From NCBI GenBank assembly GCA_003175985.1, contig PSRJ01000129.1, positions 1-64,000 on the forward strand: a DNA stretch of 64,000 bases. The letters run 5' to 3'. Origin of the DNA: Terriglobia bacterium (GTDB lineage: Bacteria > Acidobacteriota > Terriglobia > Bryobacterales > Bryobacteraceae). Below are positions 1-8,767 of the stretch, one piece after another. Position 1 is the stretch's first letter, and each line of letters starts with the position of its first letter. Made by a program: the position numbers and the translations under genes. The notes below the pieces were generated by a model that had not been told where the DNA came from, did not search any database, and saw only the letters and a list, made by a program, of their open reading frames with translations.

Positions 1-596
1 CGCAGCAGATCCTGGTAGACTGCTGCCAGGTCCACATGCTCGTCCGCTGGTAGCGCCTCGAAAACTTCGCGGCGAAAAACTCCCAGGCCGTAATCGATGT
101 GGCGCATGGCTGAGGTCCGGTTCACTTTATCGTATGCCCGGATCGACCCTCCGGAGAACTCTACGTTGCTGCGGTCCCAGCGGTCCTCGTTGGGGAAGAT
201 CGTCATCAGCCCCTCCCTTTTGGATTCGAGAAAAGCGCATTCGACGGCCCTATAATCACACGGCAGATAGGAATCGCCATAGAGTACGAAAAAATCAGGA
301 CCTAGAAACGGCAACGCACGCCGGATCGCGCCGGCGGTGCCCAGCAACCGGGCGCCATCGAAGGAATACTCGACGCGCAGACAGAAGGCCGTTCCCTCCC
401 CGGCATACTCGCGAATCTGCTCACCGCGATATCCGGCGCATATCACCACTCGTTCCACGCCGCTCCGGCGCAACAAGCGGAGCTGATGCCCCAGGAATGG
501 TTCACTGTTGATTTCGATTAGCGCCTTAGGGATCGTTTCGGTCAGGGGGCGGAGGCGCGTCGCCAGACCTCCCGCTAATATCGCAACCGGCAGCAT
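1..596 (-). CDS. Sugar-phosphate nucleotidyltransferase (HddC/RmlA-like NTP transferase), C-terminus cut by window edge
   Basis: Reverse-strand translation MLPVAILAGGLATRLRPLTETIPKALIEINSEPFLGHQL... carries the NTP_transferase signature GGxxTRLxPLT..PKxLxxI. Not in the ORF track because it is open at the window edge. Confidence 0.88.
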   Translation of the reverse strand, partial: MLPVAILAGGLATRLRPLTETIPKALIEINSEPFLGHQLRLLRRSGVERVVICAGYRGEQIREYAGEGTAFCLRVEYSFDGARLLGTAGAIRRALPFLGPDFFVLYGDSYLPCDYRAVECAFLESKREGLMTIFPNEDRWDRSNVEFSGGSIRAYDKVNRTSAMRHIDYGLGVFRREVFEALPADEHVDLAAVYQDLL

Positions 597-599
597 CGG

Positions 600-1583
600 C
601 TAAGAGCGGGCCACCAGCGATGCGCCTTCGAAGTCAAAGCGCATGCGCACTTCACGCAGCCCTGTCTCCCGCATAACACGCCGCAGGCGCGTTTTGTCTT
701 CTGTATAAAACATGAGGAAGCCGCCACCCCCTGCGCCGATGAGCTTGCCGCCCAGAGCCCCGTTAGACCGCGCCAGATCGTAGTACTCGTCGATTTGCGA
801 ATTGGTCATCGCCCGCGAGCGCTGTTTCTTCAGCTCCCAGTGCTCGTGCATGATGGCGGCGAAACGGCGTAAATCCCCCTGTTCCAGGGCCGCCTTGCTC
901 TCGTAGCCGAAACGCTTGATCTGGTGGAGGTGATCGAGCATGCCGCTATCGCCTCCGCGGGTGCGGCTATCCTGCTCGGTCAGAATCGCGGAAGCCGAGC
1001 GGGTGAAGCCCGTAAAGAACAGCAACAGGTTGTCCTCCAGGTTGTAAAGCGTCTCCGGGCTGAGCTGCACGGGCTGTACGGTTACGCGGCCATCGCAGTG
1101 AAATACGAAAGAAGTGATGCCTCCGAAACTGGCGATATATTGATCCTGTTTTCCGATCGGTTCGCCGAGGATGTCGATCTCGATGCGGCAGGCATCTTCC
1201 GCCAATTGCTGGCGCGGCACAAACTCCTTGTTGTGCGCATGCAGCGCCCGTAGCAGCGCTACCGTGAAACTGCCGGAGGATCCCAGCCCCGTGCCGGCAG
1301 GAATATCCGACATGCTCACCACCTCGAGATGCGGCGCCGATACCGGCACCAGCTTTAGCGCCTCGCGCACAATGGGATGTTTGATTTCCTCCACCGACTG
1401 CACCAGCTCGGTCTTCGAGTACTTGACGATGAACTGCTGTTCGAAGGTGTCGTGGAGCGTAATATAGACGTACTTGTCAATGGCCGCCGACACCACAAAG
1501 CCGGAATGCTCGCGGTAATACGAAGGAAGATCCGTGCCGCCGCCTCCCAGCGAAATGCGCAGCGGGCTGCGAGTGATGATCAT
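600..1583 (-). CDS. GHMP-family sugar kinase (D-glycero-D-manno-heptose 7-phosphate kinase-like)
   Basis: MIITRSPLRISLGGGGTDLPSYY... with GTGLGSSGSFTVALLRAL GHMP ATP-binding motif. True start at 1583; the longer ORF start (2096) overlaps the neighbouring gene. Confidence 0.88.
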   Translation of the reverse strand: MIITRSPLRISLGGGGTDLPSYYREHSGFVVSAAIDKYVYITLHDTFEQQFIVKYSKTELVQSVEEIKHPIVREALKLVPVSAPHLEVVSMSDIPAGTGLGSSGSFTVALLRALHAHNKEFVPRQQLAEDACRIEIDILGEPIGKQDQYIASFGGITSFVFHCDGRVTVQPVQLSPETLYNLEDNLLLFFTGFTRSASAILTEQDSRTRGGDSGMLDHLHQIKRFGYESKAALEQGDLRRFAAIMHEHWELKKQRSRAMTNSQIDEYYDLARSNGALGGKLIGAGGGGFLMFYTEDKTRLRRVMRETGLREVRMRFDFEGASLVARS

Positions 1584-2584
1584 AGCTCGGCGGCCCGTCC
1601 CTGCTCCCGATAAATACGCTCGATAATGTGCAGCGCCGCCTGCGCATCGGTGATGCCCGGCTGCGGCTGGCGTCCGAGCCGGATGTCTTCCAGAAATGCC
1701 TCGCACTCCTTCTCCCAGGAATCGTCGGCCATGGGGTATTCCCAGGCTTCGGTTTCCGGCGGACCCATTTCGGGAGACATCCGGTACCAGGTCAGCCGCT
1801 CCACACCGTAGCTGCCGCCCAACCCGGAAATCTCCAGTTTCCCCAGGCGGCCGGCGATTTCGAAGGAGAACAGGTTCTTCCACTCTGTCCAGCTGGCATG
1901 TAGAAAGGCCACTTGGCCCCGTGAAGTCTCGAGCAGCAAAAAGCCGTTGTCCTCCACCGGCATGTTCCAGAAGTAGGTATGGACGCGGCCCGCGACTCTT
2001 GGAAAATCGCCCAGAAACCAGCGCGCGAGATCGATCAGGTGTACGCCCTGATCGATCAGCTCCCCACCTCCCGAACGCAGCGGCTGGGCCCGCCATTCGC
2101 TCTCGTAGCCGGGACGTCCCCCATGCCCGTAACGGCCGCGAAGAAAAATAAGCTCCCCCAAAACCCCGGATTCGAAAATCTCGCGAGCCCTGCGGAAAGC
2201 GCGGTGGTAACGGTGATTGAAGCCCACGCGCACCAATGCCCCGGTACGCTGCGCGGCCTCCTTGACATCATCCAACTCTCCGGCACAGCGCGCGCCCGGC
2301 TTTTCCAACAGCACGTGCTTGCCGGCTCGCACGGCTTCCAGTGCGACCGGCGCAAGCATATCGTGCGTGGTGGCGGCTATGACCGCATCGACATCTTCAC
2401 GGGCAACGGCTGCACGCCAGTCGTCCACAGCGGTGGCGCCGCAACGGGCAGCTAACTCCTCGGCGCGAGCAATGGCCACATCGCAGCACACCGTGACTCT
2501 GGCACCCCGGAGGGCGGCGGTGCGCTTGCGCCCGATCAATCCGCATCCCACGATCGCGATGCGCAGGTGTTTTTCAGGGGACAA
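1580..2584 (-). CDS. Gfo/Idh/MocA family oxidoreductase
   Basis: N-terminal Rossmann IAIVGCGLIGRKR..., EKPGA motif, and 4-bp ATGA overlap with the downstream GHMP kinase. Confidence 0.9.
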   Translation of the reverse strand: MSPEKHLRIAIVGCGLIGRKRTAALRGARVTVCCDVAIARAEELAARCGATAVDDWRAAVAREDVDAVIAATTHDMLAPVALEAVRAGKHVLLEKPGARCAGELDDVKEAAQRTGALVRVGFNHRYHRAFRRAREIFESGVLGELIFLRGRYGHGGRPGYESEWRAQPLRSGGGELIDQGVHLIDLARWFLGDFPRVAGRVHTYFWNMPVEDNGFLLLETSRGQVAFLHASWTEWKNLFSFEIAGRLGKLEISGLGGSYGVERLTWYRMSPEMGPPETEAWEYPMADDSWEKECEAFLEDIRLGRQPQPGITDAQAALHIIERIYREQGRAAEL

Positions 2585-2619
2585 CAGGCAATTGTACTTG
2601 GTTTCAAAGGCAGGACGAA

Positions 2620-2690
2620 CGGGCCGGACAGTACACCGCGGCTGAGCTCATCCTGGCGAAGCCCGCTGCCGCGGTGTCCTGTTCTGCCCG
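2620..2690. repeat. Long inverted repeat / stem-loop (23-nt arms, 20/23 paired, 25-nt loop)
   Basis: CGGGCCGGACAGTACACCGCGGC (2620-2642) and GCCGCGGTGTCCTGTTCTGCCCG (2668-2690), read directly. Confidence 0.75.
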
Positions 2691-2701
2691 GGCACGATCC
2701 G

Positions 2702-2851
2702 TTATATTCGACCCATCAATAGCAGGATCACCAGAACTAACACGATCAGGCCCAGGCCGCCGCTCGGGTAATAGCCCCAACCACGGCTATACGGCCATGT
2801 CGGCACCGAGGCAGCTAGCAGAACAATCAAGATAATCAGGAGCAAAAGCAT
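2702..2851 (-). CDS. Small membrane protein, DUF3309-like (49 aa)
   Basis: Translation MLLLLIILIVLLAASVPTWPYSRGWGYYPSGGLGLIVLVLVILLLMGRI*. Below the length cutoff of the ORF track; pattern matches DUF3309. Confidence 0.82.
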   Translation of the reverse strand: MLLLLIILIVLLAASVPTWPYSRGWGYYPSGGLGLIVLVLVILLLMGRI

Positions 2852-2929
2852 TTGTTTCCTCCTCCCCGAGTTCAACGAGCAACCACCCCACCCTTGTGTT
2901 GTTCTACACCTCGTGCTCGGGGGGGAATG

Positions 2930-3754
2930 CTAGGGAGTAAACGCCGGGGCGTCGCTGGCCGGAAACGACTCTTCGGAGGCTTGTTGCACAGTCCATTCCC
3001 GCGCGCTGGATTCCGGCCGCGTCACCCGAGGTTTACCTCCCATTGGCTGCCCTCCCGTCGTGACCTCGCCCGCTTCCAGCATCTGTTTCAGAGAACGGAG
3101 ATCGTCTTCGATCTGTTGCGTCGGTTCCTCGCCCCAAAGCTTTGCCCAGAGGGCTCCCAACATTCCCGTAGGCGGGTTGTATTGCAGTTCCACTGTGATC
3201 TCGGTGCCGCGCCCGCCGGGCGCGTCCTTGAACCAAACCGAGCCCGCGTGATCCACATCCGCACCAGGCAACGTCCGCCATGCGACTAACTCATTTTCGA
3301 TCCGGTTATGGATCACGGCATCCCATTCCACCGTACTTCCGGCGGGCGCCCGGACCACCCAATGACTGCGATTGCCATCCGTTTCCTGAACCGATTCCAC
3401 ATGCTTCATAAACTGCGGAAAAGTGCTGAGATTTCGGAAGAAACCATAAACTTCCGCGCGCGGCCGGTTAATCGTAATCGAACGGTCGACGCGGATACCC
3501 AGTTCGTAAGGAACACTGGTGGTTTCCGCTCCTTGTCCTTTCGGTGCCGTTCGTACTCCCAGAGCTTTCGAGACATAACACTGTCCGGTGATGCCGCGCC
3601 TGATGAGTTCGCTCCCTGCCAGGGCGAGCAAAACGCCGCCGGCCGATCTCCGTCTCGTACCTTCGAAAGTGAGAAGGCTGCCGCCGATTACGGAAATTAC
3701 CCGTTCGGCTTTTGTGATATTCACCGCATGCCTGTGATGTGTGATGAACTCCAT
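2930..3754 (-). CDS. YgaP/DUF2892-like membrane segment plus SRPBCC (cyclase/dehydrase) protein
   Basis: N-terminal NITKAERVISVIGGSLLTFEG..., then a SRPBCC domain (SITINRPRAEVYGFFRNLSTFPQFMKHVESV...). Confidence 0.82.
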   Translation of the reverse strand: MEFITHHRHAVNITKAERVISVIGGSLLTFEGTRRRSAGGVLLALAGSELIRRGITGQCYVSKALGVRTAPKGQGAETTSVPYELGIRVDRSITINRPRAEVYGFFRNLSTFPQFMKHVESVQETDGNRSHWVVRAPAGSTVEWDAVIHNRIENELVAWRTLPGADVDHAGSVWFKDAPGGRGTEITVELQYNPPTGMLGALWAKLWGEEPTQQIEDDLRSLKQMLEAGEVTTGGQPMGGKPRVTRPESSAREWTVQQASEESFPASDAPAFTP

Positions 3755-3871
3755 AAGGGCCCTTTCGATTATGTGAACTGTTCTTTCACAATAATTCTCC
3801 GGCGTCCGAGGAGCGGCGTCTGACTGTGTACCGCCTCACTGAAGCGCCGCCGCAAATGGACAGCCGGTAAC

Positions 3872-4399
3872 TCATTGGTCGGGGATCTTATCCAGCAGTT
3901 CTGTGACCACCGCCTCCACCGAAGTCTGCTTTGCCAGATCCTGGATTTCCTCGCTCGCATGCGGCACTCCGAGCTGCTTCGCGATCCGCTCGAGAAGTTG
4001 AAGGACTAACGTCATTTCACGCTCCGCCAACAGGTTGATCTGGAGATCGAGATGCGCCCGCTGATCGGCCCGGCGGCTCATGCGGTTCTGCTTGATTAGG
4101 ACAAAAGTAGCCAGGAAAATCGCTTCAATGGAAACCGACATGTTGAGCAGCGGGAACGGAAACGGATCGAATTGTGGTATTCCCTGGACGGCGTGAATAT
4201 TCACTCCGATCCAGAAGCCGTAAACCGCAATGTGGAGCACGACGAATTTCAGACTTCCTGCGAAACCTCCGATGGCATCCGCGATCCGTTCCGGCAATGT
4301 GCGATTGCGGATCGAATCCTCTTCCAGTTTGGCGACACTCTCGATGTTTTGCCGGATTGCCTCGGAAGCGCTGTTCGACTCCTCCCATTCGCTGCCCAT
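3872..4399 (-). CDS. DUF1003 family membrane protein
   Basis: LPERIADAIGGFAGSLKFVVLHIAVYGFWIGVN...FDPFPFPLLNMSVSIEAIFLATFVLIKQNRMSRRADQRAHLDLQINLLAE, a characteristic DUF1003 pattern. Confidence 0.88.
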   Translation of the reverse strand: MGSEWEESNSASEAIRQNIESVAKLEEDSIRNRTLPERIADAIGGFAGSLKFVVLHIAVYGFWIGVNIHAVQGIPQFDPFPFPLLNMSVSIEAIFLATFVLIKQNRMSRRADQRAHLDLQINLLAEREMTLVLQLLERIAKQLGVPHASEEIQDLAKQTSVEAVVTELLDKIPDQ

Positions 4400-4406
4400 A
4401 GCCGGC

Positions 4407-5387
4407 TTAGGCGAGCCTGGGACGGCCGAAGTTTCTTATCCGATCCAGCCTGGAGGTCTTTTCGCGATTGGCACGTTCGCGCGCGCGCGAGCCATGACGC
4501 TCGGCAAAAATATGTGTGAACTCGGCGCCGAGAAAAAAGACCTGGGCGGAGTAATATACCCAAATCAGCAGTACGACCAGAGAACCGGCAGCTCCGTACG
4601 CCGACCCCACACCGGCTTTCCCAAGGTAGAGCCCGATCAGAAACTTGCCAACCGAGAAGAGCAGCGAGGTCACCGCCGCGCCGATCCAAACGTCCTGCCA
4701 CTCGATTCTGACGTCCGGAACCACTTTATAGAGCAGCGCGAACAATCCCGTGAATGCCGCAAACGACAGCAGCAGACTCCCTATATGCAACATCGCTTCC
4801 GGCCCCGGCAATAAGCCGCCGAGAAATTTGCCCACGGCCGCGATGATCGCGCTGAAGATCAACGAAACCATCAGTAAGAAACCAATGCCCAGAACCATGG
4901 CAAAAGAGAAGAACCGGTATTTGATGAGACCCAGAACTCCGGAGCCTTCGTTTCCCTGAATACCCCAGACCATATTGAGCGAATCCCGCAATTCGCCGAA
5001 AACGCCCGAGGCGCCAAAGAGCAGGATCAGAAAACCAATAACAGTGGCGACCGACCCGGCGCCGGGTTTGCTGGCGGCCGCCAGCATCGATTGAATCGCC
5101 CGGGCTCCTTGCTCGCCAACCAGGTCTTGAATCTGCCACACGATCTGGCCTTCGACAGCCTGGCGGCCGAATACCAGCGCCGCGATTCCAATCGCAACTA
5201 CCAATAGAGGAGCCAGGGACATCATCGTATAGAACGAGAGCGCTGCCCCGAGCCGCGGGGCGTTGATCTTATTCCAGTTGGCCACCGTACGCTTAATCAG
5301 GTCCCACACCGAAGCAGTGCTCACGGGTTTCACTCCTGGCTCTTCAGTCTGCATAACTTTAACGGTGGGGCGCCCGAGTCCGCCCAC
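4407..5387 (-). CDS. YihY/virulence factor BrkB family membrane protein
   Basis: WNKINAPRLGAALSFYTMMSLAPLLVVAIGIA..., multiple TM segments, GSAYGAAGSLVVLLIWVYYSAQVFFLGAEFT. Confidence 0.92.
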   Translation of the reverse strand: MGGLGRPTVKVMQTEEPGVKPVSTASVWDLIKRTVANWNKINAPRLGAALSFYTMMSLAPLLVVAIGIAALVFGRQAVEGQIVWQIQDLVGEQGARAIQSMLAAASKPGAGSVATVIGFLILLFGASGVFGELRDSLNMVWGIQGNEGSGVLGLIKYRFFSFAMVLGIGFLLMVSLIFSAIIAAVGKFLGGLLPGPEAMLHIGSLLLSFAAFTGLFALLYKVVPDVRIEWQDVWIGAAVTSLLFSVGKFLIGLYLGKAGVGSAYGAAGSLVVLLIWVYYSAQVFFLGAEFTHIFAERHGSRARERANREKTSRLDRIRNFGRPRLA

Positions 5388-5412
5388 CTCGCGAGCGCCC
5401 CCTTTCCGCGCA

Positions 5413-5892
5413 TTACAAATTTTCGTTCCTGTCCTTATCGAACGTTTCTGCAGGTCCCCAGTGGCTATGAACCTGAGAGCTCCACGAGGGATCCGCCATA
5501 TCGGGCCAATTGTCCTTATCGAAGCCGGGAGCGGTTTCGAGCTTCTGCTTGTCTACGTTCAACACGAACTGATGCTCCCGCTCATCCAATGTCATCGCCC
5601 GCCATGGGATCGCAAACAATTTGTTTCCCATGCCCAGGAAACCGCCGAACGACAAAACAGCGTAAGCCACTCTACCGGTTGGAACATCGATCATGATCTC
5701 TTCGATCTTTCCCAAGTCTTCTCCGGCCGAATTGCGCACGCGGTCACCCGCAAGAGTGGTAGCGCCCATGACGCGCCGGTAACGGTGCGGTTCTCCTTCC
5801 TCCTCATCCCAGTCCCGGCGGACATCGCTCTCTGTATCCACGTGAGAAGCCGCCGCCGACATATTCAAATCACGGTCAAAATCGTACGCCAT
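5413..5892 (-). CDS. PRC-barrel domain protein
   Basis: ATTLAGDRVRNSAGEDLGKIEEIMIDVPTGRVAYAVLSFGGFLGMGNKLFAIPW, a PRC-barrel signature. Confidence 0.9.
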   Translation of the reverse strand: MAYDFDRDLNMSAAASHVDTESDVRRDWDEEEGEPHRYRRVMGATTLAGDRVRNSAGEDLGKIEEIMIDVPTGRVAYAVLSFGGFLGMGNKLFAIPWRAMTLDEREHQFVLNVDKQKLETAPGFDKDNWPDMADPSWSSQVHSHWGPAETFDKDRNENL

Positions 5893-5908
5893 GTTTTTTT
5901 ATCCCCTC

Positions 5909-6730
5909 TTATCTCATTTCATTCAGTTGAAGCGGCTGATCGAGCCGGAACGTCAGCTCGGTTTCCGCAGGCACTCGAATTTCTTTTCCTTTAGTCAGCA
6001 CTTGCACAGCGCCTCCGCCCACCGCGCCGGCAAGAGCACCCAGGAGTGCGCCCTTTCCGCCGCCGGCAATCGCGCCGATCACTGTGCCCAATGCTGCTCC
6101 GCCACCCACCAGTTCACCCGTGCGCCGGTTCTTGCCGATGCCTTGCGCGCCGTTTCTGGTCACGTCCGCGGTGCTCACCGCATACCTTCGCCCGTTGACT
6201 TGAACAGATTCCAGGTCCAGCACGAGACTGCCGCCGCTTAGAGTCCCGCCTTCATTTACGGAACGAATCACCAACCTCGAATCAGAGCCGCGGGGAACCG
6301 CGAGCCGGCCGTTTTCATCCATCACGTCGCGATTGATCGTGGCCGAGTAAGTTCGTCCCTCTACGGTCGTTTGTGCATTGATATCTTCGTTCGTGCGCAC
6401 AGCAACTTCGGTGCCGGCCGGCAACATCGCGAACGCTGCCCCATATCTGGAGTCTTCCCTCCGATAAGCATTGTTATTGTTATAACGATCGTATTCGTTG
6501 TTCGGATAAGTACGGGCAGGCGTATTTACCGAGTCGAAATCAAGACCTTGTACACGATTGGTATCGAAGCGCCGCCGTACTCCGTGCTCGTCTTGGAACA
6601 CGATTTCCTGCGGCGATCCGCTAATGAAGTTCCCGTACACCACAGAACCGTCGCGCAGTGTCAGCCGGGCCGCCGATAAGGCCAAAGGAATGACGATTGA
6701 GAGTGCGGTAATAATAGCGAGCTTCCGCAT
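5909..6730 (-). CDS. Exported protein with glycine-zipper segment
   Basis: Signal peptide MRKLAIITALSIVIPLALSAA; GGGAALGTVIGAIAGGGKGALLGALAGAVGGGAV glycine zipper; good RBS (GGAGG) before ATG at 6730. Confidence 0.75.
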   Translation of the reverse strand: MRKLAIITALSIVIPLALSAARLTLRDGSVVYGNFISGSPQEIVFQDEHGVRRRFDTNRVQGLDFDSVNTPARTYPNNEYDRYNNNNAYRREDSRYGAAFAMLPAGTEVAVRTNEDINAQTTVEGRTYSATINRDVMDENGRLAVPRGSDSRLVIRSVNEGGTLSGGSLVLDLESVQVNGRRYAVSTADVTRNGAQGIGKNRRTGELVGGGAALGTVIGAIAGGGKGALLGALAGAVGGGAVQVLTKGKEIRVPAETELTFRLDQPLQLNEMR

Positions 6731-6863
6731 AAGAATCACCTCCACCGTTCAGAAGCAATCGCCGGACCACTAATGTGAGTAACTGGCGAATCCTCGTTAT
6801 TGGTGGTTTTGCCTCCCGCCGCGCCGGACGCAAGGTAATTCTACGTATCGGGAGGAAAAAACT

Positions 6864-7292
6864 TCAGGCCTTCTGCTTGGAGGCGCTCTTTTGCCCGCGC
6901 CGCAACTCCAGGATCAAGCCCATGACGAGCGTCTCGATCTGATCGCGAACGGCGCAATGCTCCTCAAAAGTCAGGCCCACTGGATCGGGTACTAACCATT
7001 CCCGTATGGCAATGTCCTCTTTCACCGGAAGTGGGATGCCGCTCATATTGACGATCAGGTCAAACTCAATGCGGGAAACGTTCGTCAAGCTCTTGGGAAA
7101 ATGCGCGCTCAGATTGAGGTTCTTCTCTTCCATTGCGCGCAGCGTATCCCTGGCAACCGTGGCGGCCGGCATCAGCCCCGCGCTGGCGGGCACGAGCACA
7201 TCCAATCCGTAAGCGGCGGCAAAAGCTTCGGCCATCTGACTGCGGCACGAATTGCCGATGCAAACAAAGAGAACCCGCTTCATGGGTTTCAC
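6864..7292 (-). CDS. Low-molecular-weight protein tyrosine phosphatase / arsenate reductase-like
   Basis: RVLFVCIGNSCRSQMAEAF, a CxxxxCRS P-loop variant of the LMWPTP/ArsC family. Confidence 0.88.
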   Translation of the reverse strand: MKPMKRVLFVCIGNSCRSQMAEAFAAAYGLDVLVPASAGLMPAATVARDTLRAMEEKNLNLSAHFPKSLTNVSRIEFDLIVNMSGIPLPVKEDIAIREWLVPDPVGLTFEEHCAVRDQIETLVMGLILELRRGQKSASKQKA

Positions 7293-7867
7293 AACTTCTC
7301 CAGGAACAGAGCGTGAACCCGCGGATCGGTGGTCAGCTCCGGGTGAAACGTGGCGGCCATGTGCCGGCCTTCTTCAACCAGCACCGGATCGCCCTGGTAC
7401 CATGCAAGGACTTTGGTCTGCGGTCCGGTGCGCCGGATGATTGGGGCGCGGATGAACACGGCCTCCAGTTTACCGGGCGCGGTGCGCCGGTTGAATTCCG
7501 GCTCGGGGTCGAGTTCGGTGACACGGCTGTCCAACTGCCGGCCATACCCATTTCGCTCCACCCCGATATCCATCACGTTCAGGCTTTCCTGCGCGGGGTT
7601 TGAAACCTCGTGAGCCAGCAGGATGGCGCCGGCGCATGTGCCAAAAACGGGCTTGCGACCGGCAAATTCGGCGAGGGGCTGAAGGAGCTTGTCATAATGC
7701 AGGAGCTTCAGCATGGTCGTGCTTTCACCGCCGGGGATGACCAGGCCGTCGAGGGACTGCAGATCGGCGGCTTCGCGCACCAACACCGGCTCAGCGCCCG
7801 CGCGGGCCAACGCCGCCGCGTGCGCTGCAAAATCGCCCTGCAATGCCAATACTCCTACTTTTTTCAC
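7289..7867 (-). CDS. pdxT: Pyridoxal 5'-phosphate synthase glutaminase subunit PdxT
   Basis: KVGVLALQGDFAAHAAAL...VIPGGESTTM...FGTCAGAILLA. Confidence 0.96.
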   Translation of the reverse strand: MKKVGVLALQGDFAAHAAALARAGAEPVLVREAADLQSLDGLVIPGGESTTMLKLLHYDKLLQPLAEFAGRKPVFGTCAGAILLAHEVSNPAQESLNVMDIGVERNGYGRQLDSRVTELDPEPEFNRRTAPGKLEAVFIRAPIIRRTGPQTKVLAWYQGDPVLVEEGRHMAATFHPELTTDPRVHALFLEKL

Positions 7868-8758
7868 TCACCAGCCCCGCGTCTGCAGCAACTCCGATTC
7901 CGCCATCTTCGCTACATCCAGGCCTGGCATCGCGTCGCCCAGGGAGCGGCTAGCGTCGAGAAGCTTCTCGGGATTGGTGTAGTTCTTTGCGGCTTGCACG
8001 ATGGCCACGGCCCGCGCCGCCGGGTCGGTGGACTTGAAAATTCCGGAGCCGACAAAAACGGCCTCCGCGCCGAGCTGCATCACCAGGGCCGCATCCGCCG
8101 GTGTCGCGATGCCGCCCGCGGAGAAGTTGGGGACCGGCAGCTTACCGTGTTGCGCCACCCACTCCACAAGTTCCAGCGGGGCCTGCAGTTCTTTGGCCTC
8201 GTGTACCAGTTCTTCCCGGCCAAGCACCGTCAGCTTCTTCATCTCCTTGACGATGGTTCGGATGTGCCGTACGGCCTCGACGATATTGCCCGAACCGGCC
8301 TCGCCCTTGGTCCGGATCATGGCCGCCCCTTCGGCGATGCGCCGCAATGCCTCGCCCAGGTTACGGGCGCCGCACACAAACGGAACCTTGAAATCCGTCT
8401 TGTCGATGTGGTGCTCTTCATCCGCCGGCGTGAGGACCTCGCTTTCATCGATATAGTCCACGCCGAGCGCTTCGAGGATGCGCGCTTCCATAAAGTGCCC
8501 GATGCGCGCTTTGGCCATCACCGGAATCGAGACCCTGTGCATGATCTCCTCGATTTTGGAGATGCTGGCCATGCGTGCTACGCCGCCCTCTTTGCGAATA
8601 TCCGCGGGAACGCGTTCCAGCGCCATGACCGCCGATGCTCCGGCGTCTTCGGCGATCTTGGCCTGCTCGGCATTGGTCACGTCCATGATGACGCCGCCCT
8701 TCAGCATCTCCGCCAGGCCGACTTTCACTCGAAACTGTTCATTCGTGAATTGAAACAT
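7868..8758 (-). CDS. pdxS: Pyridoxal 5'-phosphate synthase lyase subunit PdxS
   Basis: [45 protein letters not shown]..., canonical PdxS. Confidence 0.98.
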   Translation of the reverse strand: MFQFTNEQFRVKVGLAEMLKGGVIMDVTNAEQAKIAEDAGASAVMALERVPADIRKEGGVARMASISKIEEIMHRVSIPVMAKARIGHFMEARILEALGVDYIDESEVLTPADEEHHIDKTDFKVPFVCGARNLGEALRRIAEGAAMIRTKGEAGSGNIVEAVRHIRTIVKEMKKLTVLGREELVHEAKELQAPLELVEWVAQHGKLPVPNFSAGGIATPADAALVMQLGAEAVFVGSGIFKSTDPAARAVAIVQAAKNYTNPEKLLDASRSLGDAMPGLDVAKMAESELLQTRGW

Positions 8759-8767
8759 TGCTCCTCC

